From positions 2,284,501 through 2,348,500 of the forward strand of contig JALIGW010000016.1 in NCBI GenBank assembly GCA_023053685.1: a stretch of 64,000 nt of DNA. Direction: 5' to 3'. Positions within the stretch are counted from its first letter, which is position 1, and every line of letters starts with the position of its first letter. A model generated the notes under the pieces. That model made no database searches, had not been told where the DNA came from, and saw only the letters and a program-made list of their open reading frames with translations. The translations under genes were made by a program, and so were the position numbers. This DNA comes from Diadophis punctatus similis (Eukaryota > Chordata > Lepidosauria > Squamata > Dipsadidae). Shown in pieces: positions 1-11,575 of this stretch.

Positions 1-137
1 AATTTTTTATAACTGATCCAATTTAATACCCATGTGTTCATTCTCAACATTATACGTTACTTCATGATAATATGCATTTAATTCTAGTTTATGGCCAGGT
101 TACAAATTTGTACTTTGTTATGAGTAGAATTTTATAT

Positions 138-197
138 GTGTTTGTGTGTGTGTGTGAGTTTGTGTGTGTATGTGTGCACGCGCACACGCACACACAT
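138..197. repeat. GT/CA microsatellite with purine-pyrimidine alternation
   Basis: About 60 nt of imperfect TG repeats passing into CGCACACGCACACACA. Strict purine-pyrimidine alternation is the kind of sequence that can adopt Z-DNA; no function is implied. Confidence 0.8.
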
Positions 198-2087
198 GTT
201 AAAGAATGCTATTAAGGCAAATGTGTGACTTTCATAGATTTTGTACGTAGTATTTCAAAATTACATTTCTGTAGAGGCAAAGAAGCATATGTGGTTTACT
301 ATAACCTTACTGCATCCAAGTAAAATTGGTACCTAGTGGAAATTTTAGTCCATTTAGACACCAAATGGACTTGCTGTCTGGACAGATTCTTAGTTCTTCT
401 GTGTTTAAAGAGGATCAAAACATTAGTTGCACAAAAAAATGAAATTTAAGTTAACCTTAAATTACTCAACCATTTTCTCCATATTTGTGACTGTTATATC
501 TAAAAAGAGATTTTACATAAGTTGTATACGGTTATGTAGCATGATAAGAAGGTAATACATATTATATGTTAACATTCTTTGTAGTTCATGTTACCAATCT
601 TTCTCTGTATCATCATGTATTAATACAATGACTTGTCCAGTTGAAATCCTTTTTAATAGTATATCACATCTGGGATGCCCAAGCTCTCCTGTCAATACAT
701 ACAGTTGCTGTCATCTTTAATCTAGTACATTTCCTACTTGTATTAAAAGTAGTTATCATATTTTGTCCATCTTGTATAGGTATTTCTAAGTGTCTGAATA
801 CAAATATTCTAAAATCCTTCTCAGCCAAAAATGGTTACATTTATTCATACTTGAATTTTTTTTTTAAATTTTTAAGGGTTGGAGTTTACAGTAATTTGTT
901 ACACTTTGAATGAATTAGAAGTTTTAAATATTCCCAATTTTATGAGATGTTATAAATTATCTCTGTTTCTGTAACTTCTTTTGAGATCTTTAATTCAATT
1001 TGAAGTTCTGATTTCTTAACATTAATTTGCAACCTAAGCAAATTACAGTTTAATCTTATATAAGTCTTTATTTCAATAAACTATCCATATTAAACTATCC
1101 ATATTTACTTCTGCTTTCCAGGATTTTCTAGGAATTAATTAGGAGATTCTGACATATATGTTAAAAGATATACAGATCTCTCGCACACATGTACGCACAC
1201 ACAAACATACACACCAATGTGGAAATGTCAGATGTTTTAGGATTTGCAATACTCGGTCTACAGTTTGGTTTCTTCAGAAAACAGTTCCTGGAAATTGAAC
1301 CGTATTTCAGCAATTCATAGAACTGAACTCGCTAGAAATCATATGGGAATTCGGAATCTATAGTGTTACTACAGAGGATGACTATTTCCCATGTGACTTC
1401 TAGGGAGCGCAGCATCCCTTGGGATTTATTATAATAATCTCTGCCTCCTTTTCAGATCCAGTTGCCACCCAGACTAATTTCCCATTATGGGAAATTCTCT
1501 TCTTTATTGAAAAATAAACTCATAAAAATTGGATCCTTGTATATCTTCTATTTTTTCCAGATTGGTCCCTTCAAATGTATTAAGACTGTAGTTCCCAGCC
1601 AAAGCTTGGTTGAATATTTTGGAGTTTCATCCAAAGAAGAAGAAAGGGTACCAGGTTGGGCCTCTTCAGGCCTTCTCGGACAATGCTAGTGGCTGTCAGG
1701 TTTTAAGAATTAAGGCATAGCTCAAACTGTAAAATCATTCAAGAATCTTCTTAGCCAACCTCTTTAAGATATAATAATACTATTTTCGTGCAGAGTCATT
1801 ACAAATATAGATCAAAAATCACACATGTTATTTTGCATCATTTGGGTTTGTCTTAATAAAAGTATTGTACAACAGTATATTTCAAATAATCCAATTAAAC
1901 TTATTTAAGCTTAAGGAAATTTTTAAAAGGAATAATTAAAATGAAGTTCATTTCAGTTGAGAGGCCTTCTTTTGATTTACTGTTACCTGAAATGCTACAG
2001 TCCAAATGTATTTTACATTTTGTGTAAAAATCTTACTAACATGGTTCAATACATCATCTATAATAGAGCATACTAATCTTGTGTAAC

Positions 2088-2090
2088 ATT

Positions 2091-2122
<32 letters not shown>

Positions 2123-2230
2123 TTAGGATTTGTCAAACAAAAGCGAGAACAAGAATAAAATAAAAAAATACAATGACAGGGACGATAGGCACGTTAGTGC
2201 ACTTATGCACACCCCCTCTACTGACCACTT
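2088..2230 (-). mobile_element. LINE 3' end fragment with (TAAA)n tail
   Basis: A TTTA run, then sequence matching the start of three other copies in the window (13229, 20479, 52346), including a shared 'ACGATAGGCACGTTAGTGCAC' type stretch with one or two changes. On the minus strand this is the 3' terminus and simple-repeat tail of a CR1-like LINE, heavily 5' truncated. Confidence 0.6.
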
Positions 2231-2371
2231 AAGTATGAAGTGGAGCTCTTGCCTCACAATTAGGAGGTTGTGAGTTTGATCCTAGGTAGAGGCAGATGTA
2301 GGGTCTCCTGCTTGGGCAGGGGGTTGGACTAGATGACCTGCAAAGTCCCTTCCAACTCTGTTAATCTGTTA
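2231..2371 (+). mobile_element. tRNA-derived SINE with CR1/L2-like tail
   Basis: GGAGCTCTTGCCTCACAATT and GGTTGTGAGTTTGATCC look like a degenerate tRNA A-box/B-box head. The 3' part, 'GGTTGGACTAGATGACCT' followed by 'CCCTTCCAACTCTGTTA', matches the typical CR1-type LINE 3' end. It directly abuts the preceding LINE fragment. Confidence 0.6.
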
Positions 2372-2960
2372 AGTTAGGTCCACGGAAGTCGATTTGTGAC
2401 TGAAACTGTGAAAATTTGTAGCTGAGACAACTGGATCAGGTAGAGCATTCCAGACTTTGACATTTACATCCACTCAGGTATTTATACAGTAGCTAACTAG
2501 TTGACTATCCTCCATTACGTACTGATTATCATCTTCGAGCATTTCTGAAATACTCATGGAGAAAGTCTAATGAACTGAGCCTGAGTTGTCTATGGAATCT
2601 AAACTATTGTATTCTTCCATGTTGAATCCGTCTTAGAAAAAAAAAACAAAGGTTCCTTCACATGACTTTAGAGCTGCTCAATGGGCAGAACCTTTCTTTT
2701 CAGTCACATTTAGTGTGCTGAAAAGCTTTGACCGCTTTTGAAAGAGTAACATTGCATCGGCTCTAAAAAGATGGTATTGACTATATAGCCTTTAAGATTC
2801 AGTGCACAGAACTGTGATAAAACTATCCTTTCTTCTTTCTTTGTTAGAAAAGCTATTTAAACGTTAGATTGATGGCACCGTGGTCATTCTTTATCACACT
2901 GCCTTTTCTTCAGCAGTGCAGGGATGGGATGTAGTCACAATTATTGATTTTTATTTGTGA

Positions 2961-3283
2961 GAATAGAATAGAATAGAATAGAATAGAATAGAATAGAATT
3001 TAGAATAGAATTTAGAATAGAATAGAATAGAATTTAGAATAGAATAGAATAGAATAGAATAGAATAGAATAGAATAGAATAGAATTTAGAATAGAATAGA
3101 ATAAGAACAGAATAGAATAGAATAGAATAGAATTTAGAATAGAATTTAGAATAGAATAGAATAGAATTTAGAATAGAATAGAATAGAATAGAATTTCGAA
3201 TAGAATAGAATAGAATAGAATAGAATAGAATAGAATAGAATAGAATAGAATAGAATAGAATAGAATAGAATAGAATAGAATAG
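2961..3283. repeat. (AATAG)n pentanucleotide array
   Basis: About 320 nt of GAATA units with regular interruptions of GAATTTAGAATA. The interruptions recur, so the array has a higher-order pattern. It lies next to a sequence resembling a CR1-L3 ('Snake1') 3' end; seeding of AATAG arrays by such LINEs is known from colubroid snakes. Confidence 0.9.
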
Positions 3284-3385
3284 GAATTCTTTATTGGTCA
3301 AGTATGATTGGACACACAAGGAATTTGTCTTTGGATATACAATAGCCTCACATTCGTGTGTATGCCATACTATCACTCTTTTATT
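3284..3385 (-). mobile_element. Probable CR1-L3/Snake1-type LINE 3' end
   Basis: TTCTTTATTGGTCAAGTATG followed by 'GATTGGACACACAAGGAATTTG' type sequence fits, from memory, the 3' end of a common snake CR1-group LINE on the minus strand, with the AATAG array as its tail. The inner boundary is not visible. Confidence 0.4.
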
Positions 3386-3862
3386 GCTCAGTTTGGAATT
3401 AGGCAGGACAGTATATTTTTGCAATAAAAAATTAATGTGGAGAAATTTATACACATTTTCACCTGCTCTAGATAATAAATCTTATGATCAATCAGTTGCT
3501 CATGTGGGAAAGATTTATATAACTAAGTCTATTTGTGAGGCATTCATGAGTAAGTTGAAGAACATGTATATACCTGAGCTTGTCTCATCAAAAGCAGAGG
3601 AAATAAAACAAATTTCCATAATTCAAGTATATTTTCATGTCAAACAAGGATCATAAAAGTAAGTCTTCTATGAATATACTTGCTGGGAGTTTTTTTTTAA
3701 GTATTAACAATTCATTTCCTAAATATGCACATAACATGGGTAAAGCACTATTTAACTTTTTGACAAATAGTGACATATTTCATGGCAGGTGACAATACCT
3801 GATCACAGATATTGACAAACAACATGCTTTTGGCAAATGAATAATGAATGACATGTTACTAC

Positions 3863-4017
3863 CAGCGGTGGGTTGCTCCCGGTTTGAATCGGTTCTTGGA
3901 ACCGGTAGCAGCAGCGGCAGGAGGCTCCGCCCATCCACCCAGGATGCTTCTTCGCATGCGCAGAAGCATCGAGCGAGCGTACAAACTGGTGGCGATCTAA
4001 TTTAGAACCCACCATTG
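3863..4017. mobile_element. hAT MITE, AACCCACC type
   Basis: 155 bp with ends CAGCGGTGGGTT and AACCCACCATTG, flanked by a perfect 8-bp duplication GTTACTAC. It contains the palindromic CGCATGCG core at 3953-3960, shared with the copies at 17414, 30098 and 58581. Confidence 0.9.
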
Positions 4018-4239
4018 GTTACTACCTACAGCTAATTGAATTTATGACTGGTAACTAATAGAGATGAACGTATCTTTCTATTGTAATTTTACCAATTTCC
4101 CATTTTTCTTGTTTTTTTGCCTCTTTTAAAAGACAGTACAATAATTACCATGCATAGTTTTTATTTCCCATAATGTTTGTAGTGCATGCATATTTTGGTA
4201 AAATAAAATTCTTTAGAGTATGCTCTTTAGGAATATTTT

Positions 4240-5431
4240 GTGCATATTTCCAGTAATATATGCACTTTTCCTAATGTTTTTTCCCCTAGAAATTTTTATT
4301 GTATTTTTATCATTACACAAATACTTATAACTTATGCACAACTGTGCTCATTTACATACCATTTACATACCGTGACATTCAAATTCAAATATACTCCATA
4401 CATTTTAGCTATACATTTTAATTCTACTTCTGTGTTGTCTCTTCCTTTTCCGTTTTTCTATTCTCAATCAAGTCGTACCACTTCTTCCATATTGCATAGT
4501 ATTCCGAATCTATTTGTCCTTTCAATTTAATTGTTAATTTGTCCATTTTGGCACAATCAAATATTTTTTATTACTAAACTTTCAGAAGGGTTATTCGTTT
4601 TTCTCCAGCATTGCGCAAACACTATTCTTTCTGCTATTATTATACTGTATGTAAAATGATGTATATTGTTCTTTTGTTATATTCCCCTTTAACAATCCCT
4701 AGCAAAAATAACTCCGTGGTGTATTCTATCTGAAATCCTGTTATTTCTTGTATCCACCTATGAACTTTTTCCCAATTATTTTTTTGTTTCCGAGCATAAC
4801 CACCATGTATGATAGAAGGTACCTTGTTTTTGACCACACTTCCAACAGTTCGGGTTCAGGTTTGGGTAAATCTTCACTAATCTGGAAGGTGCCAAGTACC
4901 AGCGATAGAACATTTTTTACTGGTTTTCTTTTCCTAATGTATAACTATCAGCATGCTTTGTATTTGATCTTCCAATCCCCCCCCTCACCCCCAAGACTAC
5001 CAAATACCTTGGCAAACCTTTGGATATAGGTCTATTTGGACTTGGCAAGCACCTCCTCCATCTCTCTTATTGCATGTATGTTTAAAAATTGCTCCCTTCA
5101 TACACAATCTTAATTCCTGTTTAAGCACCATTTATATGCCATAGTTCGACAGGGTTCTTTTGGAACAAGAGATGTCTTTTGGTTGACCAGGATGACAAAC
5201 CACATATTCCTCCATAGATTCCTCCCTCTGTTCTAACTCTCTCCGATCCAGACGGCTACCTTTTTTCTTTTTCGGCTCCGGCACAAGGTCTTGAAAGTTC
5301 TCGCCTAACTTTTTACATTTTCCTCCCCATTTCCTTTGCTTCTGCTCAAACTCCTCACGAGAATCATTTAGGACATTCTCCCACTGTTGTTTTTCATCCC
5401 TTTGAGATTTTACCATTTCAAAATCAGCCAT
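4240..5431 (-). mobile_element. L1 LINE fossil (ORF2 C-terminus)
   Basis: On the minus strand, about 4880-4800 reads NCWKCGQKQGTFYHTWWLC, the C-terminal Cys/His motif of L1 ORF2, and is followed by WEKVHRWIQEI, ELFLLGI and AERIVFAQCWRK, all typical of the end of L1 ORF2. Frames shift and contain stops, so it is dead. A Lys/Glu-rich open stretch at 5132-5431 (minus) lies on its 5' side; it could be an ORF1 fragment brought close by an internal deletion, but I cannot show this. Confidence 0.65.
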
Positions 5432-5833
5432 CTGTGAGAACTGGAAGCATAAGATTAGACATTGCTATTTTTAATCACATGATATTAAATAATATAGGTG
5501 TGATGCCATCCGTGAAAACGCTGATTACAATCAAAATACTGTCACACTGATTTGGGGAGCACTCCAGGGAAGTTGTATGATTTCATGTAGCTTTTCCATG
5601 CTCCCATTGGGTTGCTGAAATTTGCGCATGACACCTGGTCTGATATAAATGAGGTATGAATTTGAAATGAAAATATTCAAACGCGCAGATACTAAGTACA
5701 AAAAAAACCTGAATATGTTCCAAAGAAATTGCTTGCTTTGTTGGAATAGTTTTCTGAACAATTGGCTAAAAGACCAAAGTTATAAAATTGTGTATTAATA
5801 CATTGTTTTGTGTGTGTTTTCTTTATTCCTCAG

Positions 5834-5905
5834 AGCGTGAAGCAAAAGAGTCCTGTGCTTGGTTACGGGCTGCTGGATTCCCCCAGTATGCTCAACTTTA
5901 TGAAG
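5834..5905 (+). CDS. STARD13: STARD13 exon: SAM domain, part 1
   Basis: After TTCCTCAG the exon reads (x)REAKESCAWLRAAGFPQYAQ, helix 1-2 of the SAM domain, and ends in split codon G|AT before GTATGT. The acceptor could also be used two bases later (CTCAGAG); the join to the upstream exon is outside the window and would decide this. The SAM domain of the DLC proteins is a small helical protein-interaction module thought to restrain the GAP domain. Confidence 0.93.
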
Positions 5906-6082
5906 GTATGTTTTAGAAATCCTTGTTCAATCTATAACCTTAGTTACAGCAAAGACTATTGTGTTTGTTTTGATGCTATATTGTTGAAGGGGGAACACCT
6001 GCACCTTCCAAAATGCTAGAACTAAATCTGGTAGATTTCATCAACGGGAACACTAATCTTGGGTTAACTAGAAAATCACATT

Positions 6083-6726
6083 GAATTATTTATTTATTTA
6101 TTTAGTTTATTTATTTATTTAGTTTGATTTATATGCCGCCCAACTCCGCAAGGACTCTGGGCGGCTCACAACAGAAAACCAACAGAAATCAAGATAACAA
6201 AAACATCTGAAAACAAGTTAAAATATGTTTACACTGATAAAATCCTTTCAATCTGCATCTTCTCTATACGTCATTGGTTCTAGGCCTGCCGGAAAAGCCA
6301 GGTCTTAACGGCTTTCCGGAAGGCCAACAAGGTGGGGGTGGTACGGATCTCAGGCGGCAGCTGGTTCCAGAGAGCCGGAGCAGCCACAGAGAGGGCCCTT
6401 CCCGCGGCCCCGCCAGCCAACATTGTTTAGTTGACGGGACCCGGAGAAGCCCAACTCTGTGGGGTCTTACTGGTCTCTGGGAAGTGTGAGGTAGCAGGTG
6501 GTCTCGTAGATAATCTGGCCCTGAGCCATGTAGGGCTTTAAAGGTCATAACCAACACCTTGAATTGTGTCCGGAGACCAATAGGCAGCCAGTGCAGCTCG
6601 CGTAGTATGGGTATAGTGTGGGTGAATCTAGATGCACCCACAACAGCTCGCGCCGCTGCATTCTGGACTAGCTGAAGTCTCCGAACACTCTTTAAGGGTA
6701 GCCCCATGTAGAGCGCATTGCAATAA
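6083..6726 (-). mobile_element. L2-like LINE 3' fragment
   Basis: On the minus strand, 6707-6264 stays open and encodes RLQLVQNAAARAVVGASRF, then LRELHWLPI and FKALHGSGPDYL, the conserved C-terminal end of L2 ORF2. The 3' UTR ends near a TTTA run at 6083-6121. The GC-rich frame is well preserved, so this copy is fairly young. A second, older copy of the same family lies at 11357-11575, and an upstream part of the family on the + strand at 57700-58346. Confidence 0.8.
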
Positions 6727-6727
6727 T

Positions 6728-6767
6728 CAACATGCAGATTTAATTAAAGAATTAAATCTGCATGTTG
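6728..6767. repeat. Perfect 18-bp inverted repeat, 4-nt loop
   Basis: CAACATGCAGATTTAATT, loop AAAG, then its exact reverse complement. It sits at the 5' (truncated) end of the minus-strand L2 copy. Confidence 0.95.
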
Positions 6768-7468
6768 AGATATTCTTGGGCTCAGTATTGTGTAGATGTA
6801 CCTAAGCGAATGTGCAATATTTTTTTGCAGTGTATTCTAAACTTGAAAAAAAGGAGAATCTAAAAAGAGCCTAACAGTTTGGCTGGCCCTGTCAAAAATT
6901 TTATGTTTTGCCTGGGCTCCACGCACAATTTTTTGAGAGTTGACCACCAGAGTCAGACCATCAAAGGCTAAATGGAATGCTTAGTGTTATATGCTCAAGT
7001 TATTTTATTGACAAGTAGTATGTATGATGTCACTACGCAATTTACATGTGCTTTTCATTAAAGACAATGCTAATAAAGGTGATGTGGTAAATGCAGAAGT
7101 GTAAAAGAGCTTTCTACTGGAATAATGTAGCCTACCCTAACTCCTTGTCTTTCAAATATGTTGAACTTTTACTTTCTATATTTATTAGCCAAAGGGATGG
7201 AGAGTAGAAAAATCAGGCGGGGAAGGAACAATGATTACTTTTTCTATACTAGTGATCAGAACATTACTATTTACTGAATGTTACTTGTTTACAAAAAAAG
7301 GTTGAAAAATGAACCTTCTAATTTTGTATTGCATTCAGAACAGGATACATTAACATCATTTTAATGAATACATTTTATTTCTTTTGTATATGTTGTTTGA
7401 GAATGTATCCAGTATCTCTCAAAGTCAGGTGTTTGTTGCTGTGGAAATAAGTAATTCTTCTCTTGTAG

Positions 7469-7550
7469 ATTACCAGTTCCCTATTGATATTGCTGCTGTG
7501 AAGAAAGATCATGATTTTCTTGACAAAGACCTTGTAGAAACTCTTTGTAG
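7469..7550 (+). CDS. STARD13: STARD13 exon: SAM domain, part 2
   Basis: After TCTTGTAG the exon completes Asp (G|AT) and encodes YQFPIDIAAVKKDHDFL and DKDLVETLC, ending in AG|A before GTAATG. YQFPI with the acidic DKDLVE is closer to STARD13 than to DLC1 as I remember them. 82 nt, phase kept. Confidence 0.95.
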
Positions 7551-9965
7551 GTAATGTGCTTTCTGTTTCACACTATTCTTTTAGTATACTTTGTAAAACT
7601 TATAGCATTTTACACAATGCAGAGGATTCTGCAAATTTTAGGCAGATATTGATTGTTACCAGCCTCCCTTCTCTGCTGGAAATAATGAGTTTTATTCATC
7701 CTCATCCTTGCAGCAGTTCAGCTGGTTCCGAAAGCTGGGCCTCAAGTAAACTTGAGCTTCCTGAATGGATCAGAATTGGAAAATGCAACCTTAAAAATGG
7801 CCTTTTAAAAACCTGCTAGGTTTTCAAAGAGTGTTAGTTATGAATGAGTTCACCAGACACATATATGAATTGTTGCTTCTCTGGACAAACTGCAAGGAAA
7901 CCATTTCACAACACCTTTTCTGTAGAAGATTGTTGGTGTTCTAGCATTTTAATTTTATGTAGCTTCTCATACTCAAGGTGTAACAAGATAAAAGTGTTGG
8001 AACGTCTGTTAAAATATGAGACAGCTTCGCCCCCCCTGCCTGGGGAGACTGTAAATTAGAGGCAAATGAATCTTGTTTTCCCATGGCGTATACCGGTAAA
8101 GAAAATAAAACCCAAAGTATAAATTCTAATAAACACTTTTATTATAAAAGTACAAAACTAGATAACTACATCTTACTGGACAGAAATATGTCAGCCGGAC
8201 AAAGGAAAGCAAGTAAGAGAAAATAATGGAGGAATAATGAAGACATGCGCAATAGCTCATAAATCACAAGGCATGGATCACAAGACACTTTGAGATAAGA
8301 ATTCTCTGGCTACCCTGGTATTCAGAGTAGAAGCTCAGCTCAGCTGGCAAATACAAAAAACGCAGTGACAAAAAGCAGCTTGTCCTGAGATGGACCAGAT
8401 ATCACAGATGGAGAATCATGTCTTCTGCCACTTCAAGTGGGTGTAAGGAATCAAAGTAGACTGGATTTAATCAGAGAACTAAAGACTTAAAACTTTTTCA
8501 TATCTTTGGCAATCTCTTTCAAAGTTTAGGAAAGGCTCTAGAAGATAGGACATAATTTTTGCTTAAAACCAATCAGCTTAAATTGGCATTGCCTTAATTA
8601 AAATATAGGCATTCACTTGGGGGGGGGGGGAATACAGTTCTTTTTTTTTAAGGATTCTGTCATTGCTTAAATATTTAAGCTTGAACAGATCAACTCATGG
8701 TTAAAAAATGACACCAAGACAGAGTTTATAGAAAGCAGGTGTAATGGAATAATAATTCCAGGCCAACCAAACAGAGGAACCTAACAAGTAAAGAGAAAAG
8801 TTTATTCAGCAATGAATTTTGGATCCGCCTTCAGGAACAGATGCCAACATTAGAACAGTTCTACTACACATAACAGACATGTTTCTATTTCTCAGTGGTT
8901 TAATGGATGCTTTTGCTTTATATGGCCTATATTTCATGCACATACAAATGTACTTTGCCTCCTACATGTCTTTTAAAATATTCTAAATGGTAAACTATTC
9001 TGACATGAGTACTACTGTACTACCTTGCTGCCCTTGTATATAATCTGTTCGTTTGGTATTCTTTTAATTATTTACAGTCTTTGGATTTTACTGCAATCAG
9101 AACAGTAAAGCACAAATATTCAGTCTTGTTATTTTTGTCAGAACTGTTCAGACATTTTTGTGATGTATTTTGATACATCATTCAAGTTGTCATATGGGAG
9201 CCTAGTGTCCAAGGATTGGGGGTCCAGCAGCAAGTCTCCTCAGCAGTAGCCCTCTCATCTGAAACAGACTGCCTTCAAAGACAGCCACTTTGGGCATCCA
9301 GGAAGACTGTTAACACAGTGCTTTTACAAAAATTCTGAAGCAAGAAGTGTCAGTTAAATGGAGACAGATGGGTGCAGGGTTGGTGATCCCTGGCTCAGAT
9401 GTTGGTGGGGGTTGTTGTTGTTGTTGTTGTTGTTTTGCTTAAACAGTATGTAAGCTGCCTAAAATCACAGATGAAATGGAATATACCAGGGGTCCCCAAA
9501 CTTGGCAACTTTAAGACTTGTGGACTTCAACTCCCAGAATCCTCCAGCCAGCTATGTAGGTCCAACTAGTAAATGCTGGCTGGAGAATTCTGGGAGTTGA
9601 AGTCCACAAGTCTTAAAAGTTGCCAGGTTTGAAGACCTCTGGAATATATATTTAGACAAATAAATAATTTTATTTCTAATGGAGGGCTTTAGGTGGAGGG
9701 CTTGGTAGGGAGGATGCATTCATGCTTAAATTTTGCTTAAATTTTATATAAAAGTCCATTTCTAGTTATGATAACAAATACCCATTTTTTCAAACCATCA
9801 GACTAATTGCCAGATTATATGGGCTTCAAGATAGTCTAATTTCCTATTCCAGTCTCATTCATAGGAATTAACCATGCATCTTGCATTCAAATCAAAGAAG
9901 GAACTAAATTTGATACTATGAAGAGCCAATCAATAAGTTCAATACAATTCTTGTTTTATTTTTAG
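7551..9965. other. STARD13 intron (2415 nt)
   Basis: GT-AG intron. It contains G and T homopolymers near 8620-8650, a (GTT)n run at about 9409-9434 and a hAT hairpin MITE (9487-9641). About 8080-8230 and 8700-8880 have the look of old interspersed repeats but I cannot classify them. Confidence 0.8.
9487..9641. mobile_element. hAT hairpin MITE
   Basis: 155 bp that folds almost completely on itself, with arms around GGACTTCAACTCCCAGAAT and its complement. Ends are CAGGGGTCC and GACCTCTG; flanks are GAATATAC and GAATATAT, an 8-bp duplication with one change and TA at its centre. Confidence 0.9.
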
Positions 9966-10029
9966 ACGATTGAACACACTGAATAAATGTGCCTCAATGA
10001 AACTTGATCTGAACTTCCAAAGAAAAAAG
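9966..10029 (+). CDS. STARD13: STARD13 exon: SAM domain end, GC donor
   Basis: After ATTTTTAG the exon encodes RRLNTLNKCASMKLDLNFQ and RKK and stops in phase 0 at AAG|GCAAGT. The next exon starts AGTGAAGACTCAGATGAAG (SEDSDEDDLC), so the protein reads RKK-SEDSDEDDLC, colinear with human RKK-GDDSDEEDLC. No GT donor nearby keeps the frame, so the GC donor is required. Confidence 0.93.
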
Positions 10030-10035
10030 GCAAGT
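10030..10035 (+). other. Non-canonical GC splice donor
   Basis: AAG|GCAAGT matches the consensus of the minor GC-AG introns served by U1/U2 spliceosomes: exon ends in AG and AAGT follows GC, so pairing with U1 is otherwise perfect. The acceptor is TTTTTCAG at 18130-18137. Confidence 0.85.
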
Positions 10036-11221
10036 ACATGCGCATTCATATATTTTTATGTAAGTGAAAATACTTTAAATCTCCTAAAATCAAAGCCCCA
10101 GATGATGTTGTATCGAATTGTTGAACCTCAAATACAATTGTTATTTCCCTGTAATTTTTGTATCATTTATAAAGTCCAACAATAGCCTCTATTGAAAATG
10201 AGAAAGTATGTTTCCAGATGCAGTGTATAGAAGATTTTTTTTTATCATCACTGTGTTTTTGAAGATTGACTATGATGAAGCAAGTTCATGACTTATCAAT
10301 ATGCTTTTCCTAATGCATTCTAAAAAATTAGTTTCTGTTCTGTTTATACCTTCCTTTTCCTAGAGAAATCTCGCATGGAAAATCAACACCCAGATTGTGA
10401 CAGTCCCCCCACGCCCGTGGAGAATGGCTTTCTCCAACTCCTTTTTAACTGCTCACGAAGAATGTGGGGATTTGAAAGTATCTGCATAGTAGCAAATGAA
10501 AGAAACTGTATTGTAAGAGAAAACAATTCCCAAGGGTCTTTTCAAAATACAAGGAAAGCCTGTTTGGTTAACTAGGTATTCTGAGTCTGACCCTACACTA
10601 TGATTCCTTGCCAGATAAAAAGCAACAGACCTTTTTTTTGTTTTATTTTCTTTCATTTGTGCTGACTTATTAAAATAAAGTTTGCCATGTTTACAGCTTA
10701 TTGCATAACACAGGCGTTATCCAAGGCTTAAGGGGTTTTTAAGAAGGAATGTAGAAAATGCTGTTTGATATGAAAACTTTTGTAAAGGAGCCAATAACAT
10801 TTTATTTACAAGGCACTCCTCTCCCTGGGGCACTTTTTAATCAGGAGCTTGCATAGTACAGATCATTGCTCCAAGGAACATTGTACAGATTGGATTCTCT
10901 CACAAAATGCTTGACAAATTCTTTTCATTGGTGCTGGAGAAGTCATTGCCAGCAGTGCTTGAAGCAAAATAAGAAGGATAGGATGCCGATGCTGTTTCAT
11001 TTCATTCTTTTTCAAGTAGACTTAAAGCAGGCATTCATACCACTTGTCAGGCTGAGGGCTGCACTCAAAAAAGTGTGATCCGTATTCTGAAAGTGCTGAA
11101 GCACAAAATGTCTATAGATAGCATTCCCTCAAATCTTGGCACCTCAGGAAGGCTTCTCTACTAAATCTCATCAGAAGGGCAGATTCTATTTGGAGAAGAC
11201 AAAAAAATCTAGACCCTAGGC

Positions 11222-11356
11222 CAGTGTTTCCCAACCTTGGCAACTTGAAGATGTCTGGACTTCAACTCCCAGAATTCCCCAGCCAGCTTTGCTGGCTGGG
11301 GAATTCTGGGAGTTGAAGTCCAGACATCTTCAAGTTGCCAAGGTTGGGAAACACTG
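11222..11356. mobile_element. hAT hairpin MITE (near-perfect palindrome)
   Basis: 135 bp, ends CAGTGTTTCCCAACC and its complement, with a perfect 8-bp duplication CCCTAGGC on both sides. The two arms are virtually identical, so this copy is young or kept uniform. Confidence 0.95.
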
Positions 11357-11575
11357 CCCTAGGCCATGTTGGACTTTAAAAATGAGTACCTGGTGGCTTG
11401 AATCTCACTGACAAGCTGACTGACAGCATGCAATTCCAGCAATAATTGTGTTACATGGGAGAATCTAGGTAATCTTTCAGCCAGTGTATGGTGAACTGGC
11501 AGAATGGTCTTTGAAGGCAGCCCCATGTAAAAGCAAATTACAATAGTCTGATCATATGATGACAAGGGTTCAAAT
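11357..11575 (-). mobile_element. Old L2-like LINE remnant
   Basis: The order of GGCCATGTTGGACTTTAAAA, a middle AT-rich stretch, and GGCAGCCCCATGTAAAAGC follows the + strand text at 6527-6710 of the L2 copy (GCCATGTAGGGCTTTAAAGG, then GTAGCCCCATGTAGAGCGC) with many changes. The hAT hairpin at 11222 lies at its edge. Confidence 0.55.

Larger units (their letters stand above)
1..5833. other. Upstream intron of STARD13 (partial)
   Basis: AT-rich sequence before the first recognised exon. It holds a GT-rich microsatellite (138-197), a LINE 3' fragment and SINE (2088-2371), the AATAG array (2961-3283), a hAT MITE (3863-4017) and an L1 fossil (about 4240-5431). No upstream STARD13 exon, CpG-rich promoter or RNA gene was recognised; 197-2087 and 2372-2960 show nothing I can name. 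Confidence 0.7.
5906..7468. other. STARD13 intron (1563 nt)
   Basis: GT-AG intron holding an L2 LINE fragment (6083-6726) and a perfect hairpin (6728-6767). The rest (6770-7468) is AT-rich unique sequence in which I see nothing further. Confidence 0.85.

Noticed and set aside
3146..3454. Open frame with FYSIL repeats
   Set aside because: Translation of the AATAG array.
6264..6707. 147-residue minus-strand frame as a possible host gene
   Set aside because: It is the C-terminus of an L2-like LINE, with LQLVQNAAAR and LHWLPI.
10366..10575. Possible extra exon after TTCCTTTTCCTAG with an open frame starting MENQHPDCDSPP
   Set aside because: Good acceptor, but no donor keeps a frame with the next exon and no family protein I know has this text. 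Left as intron.
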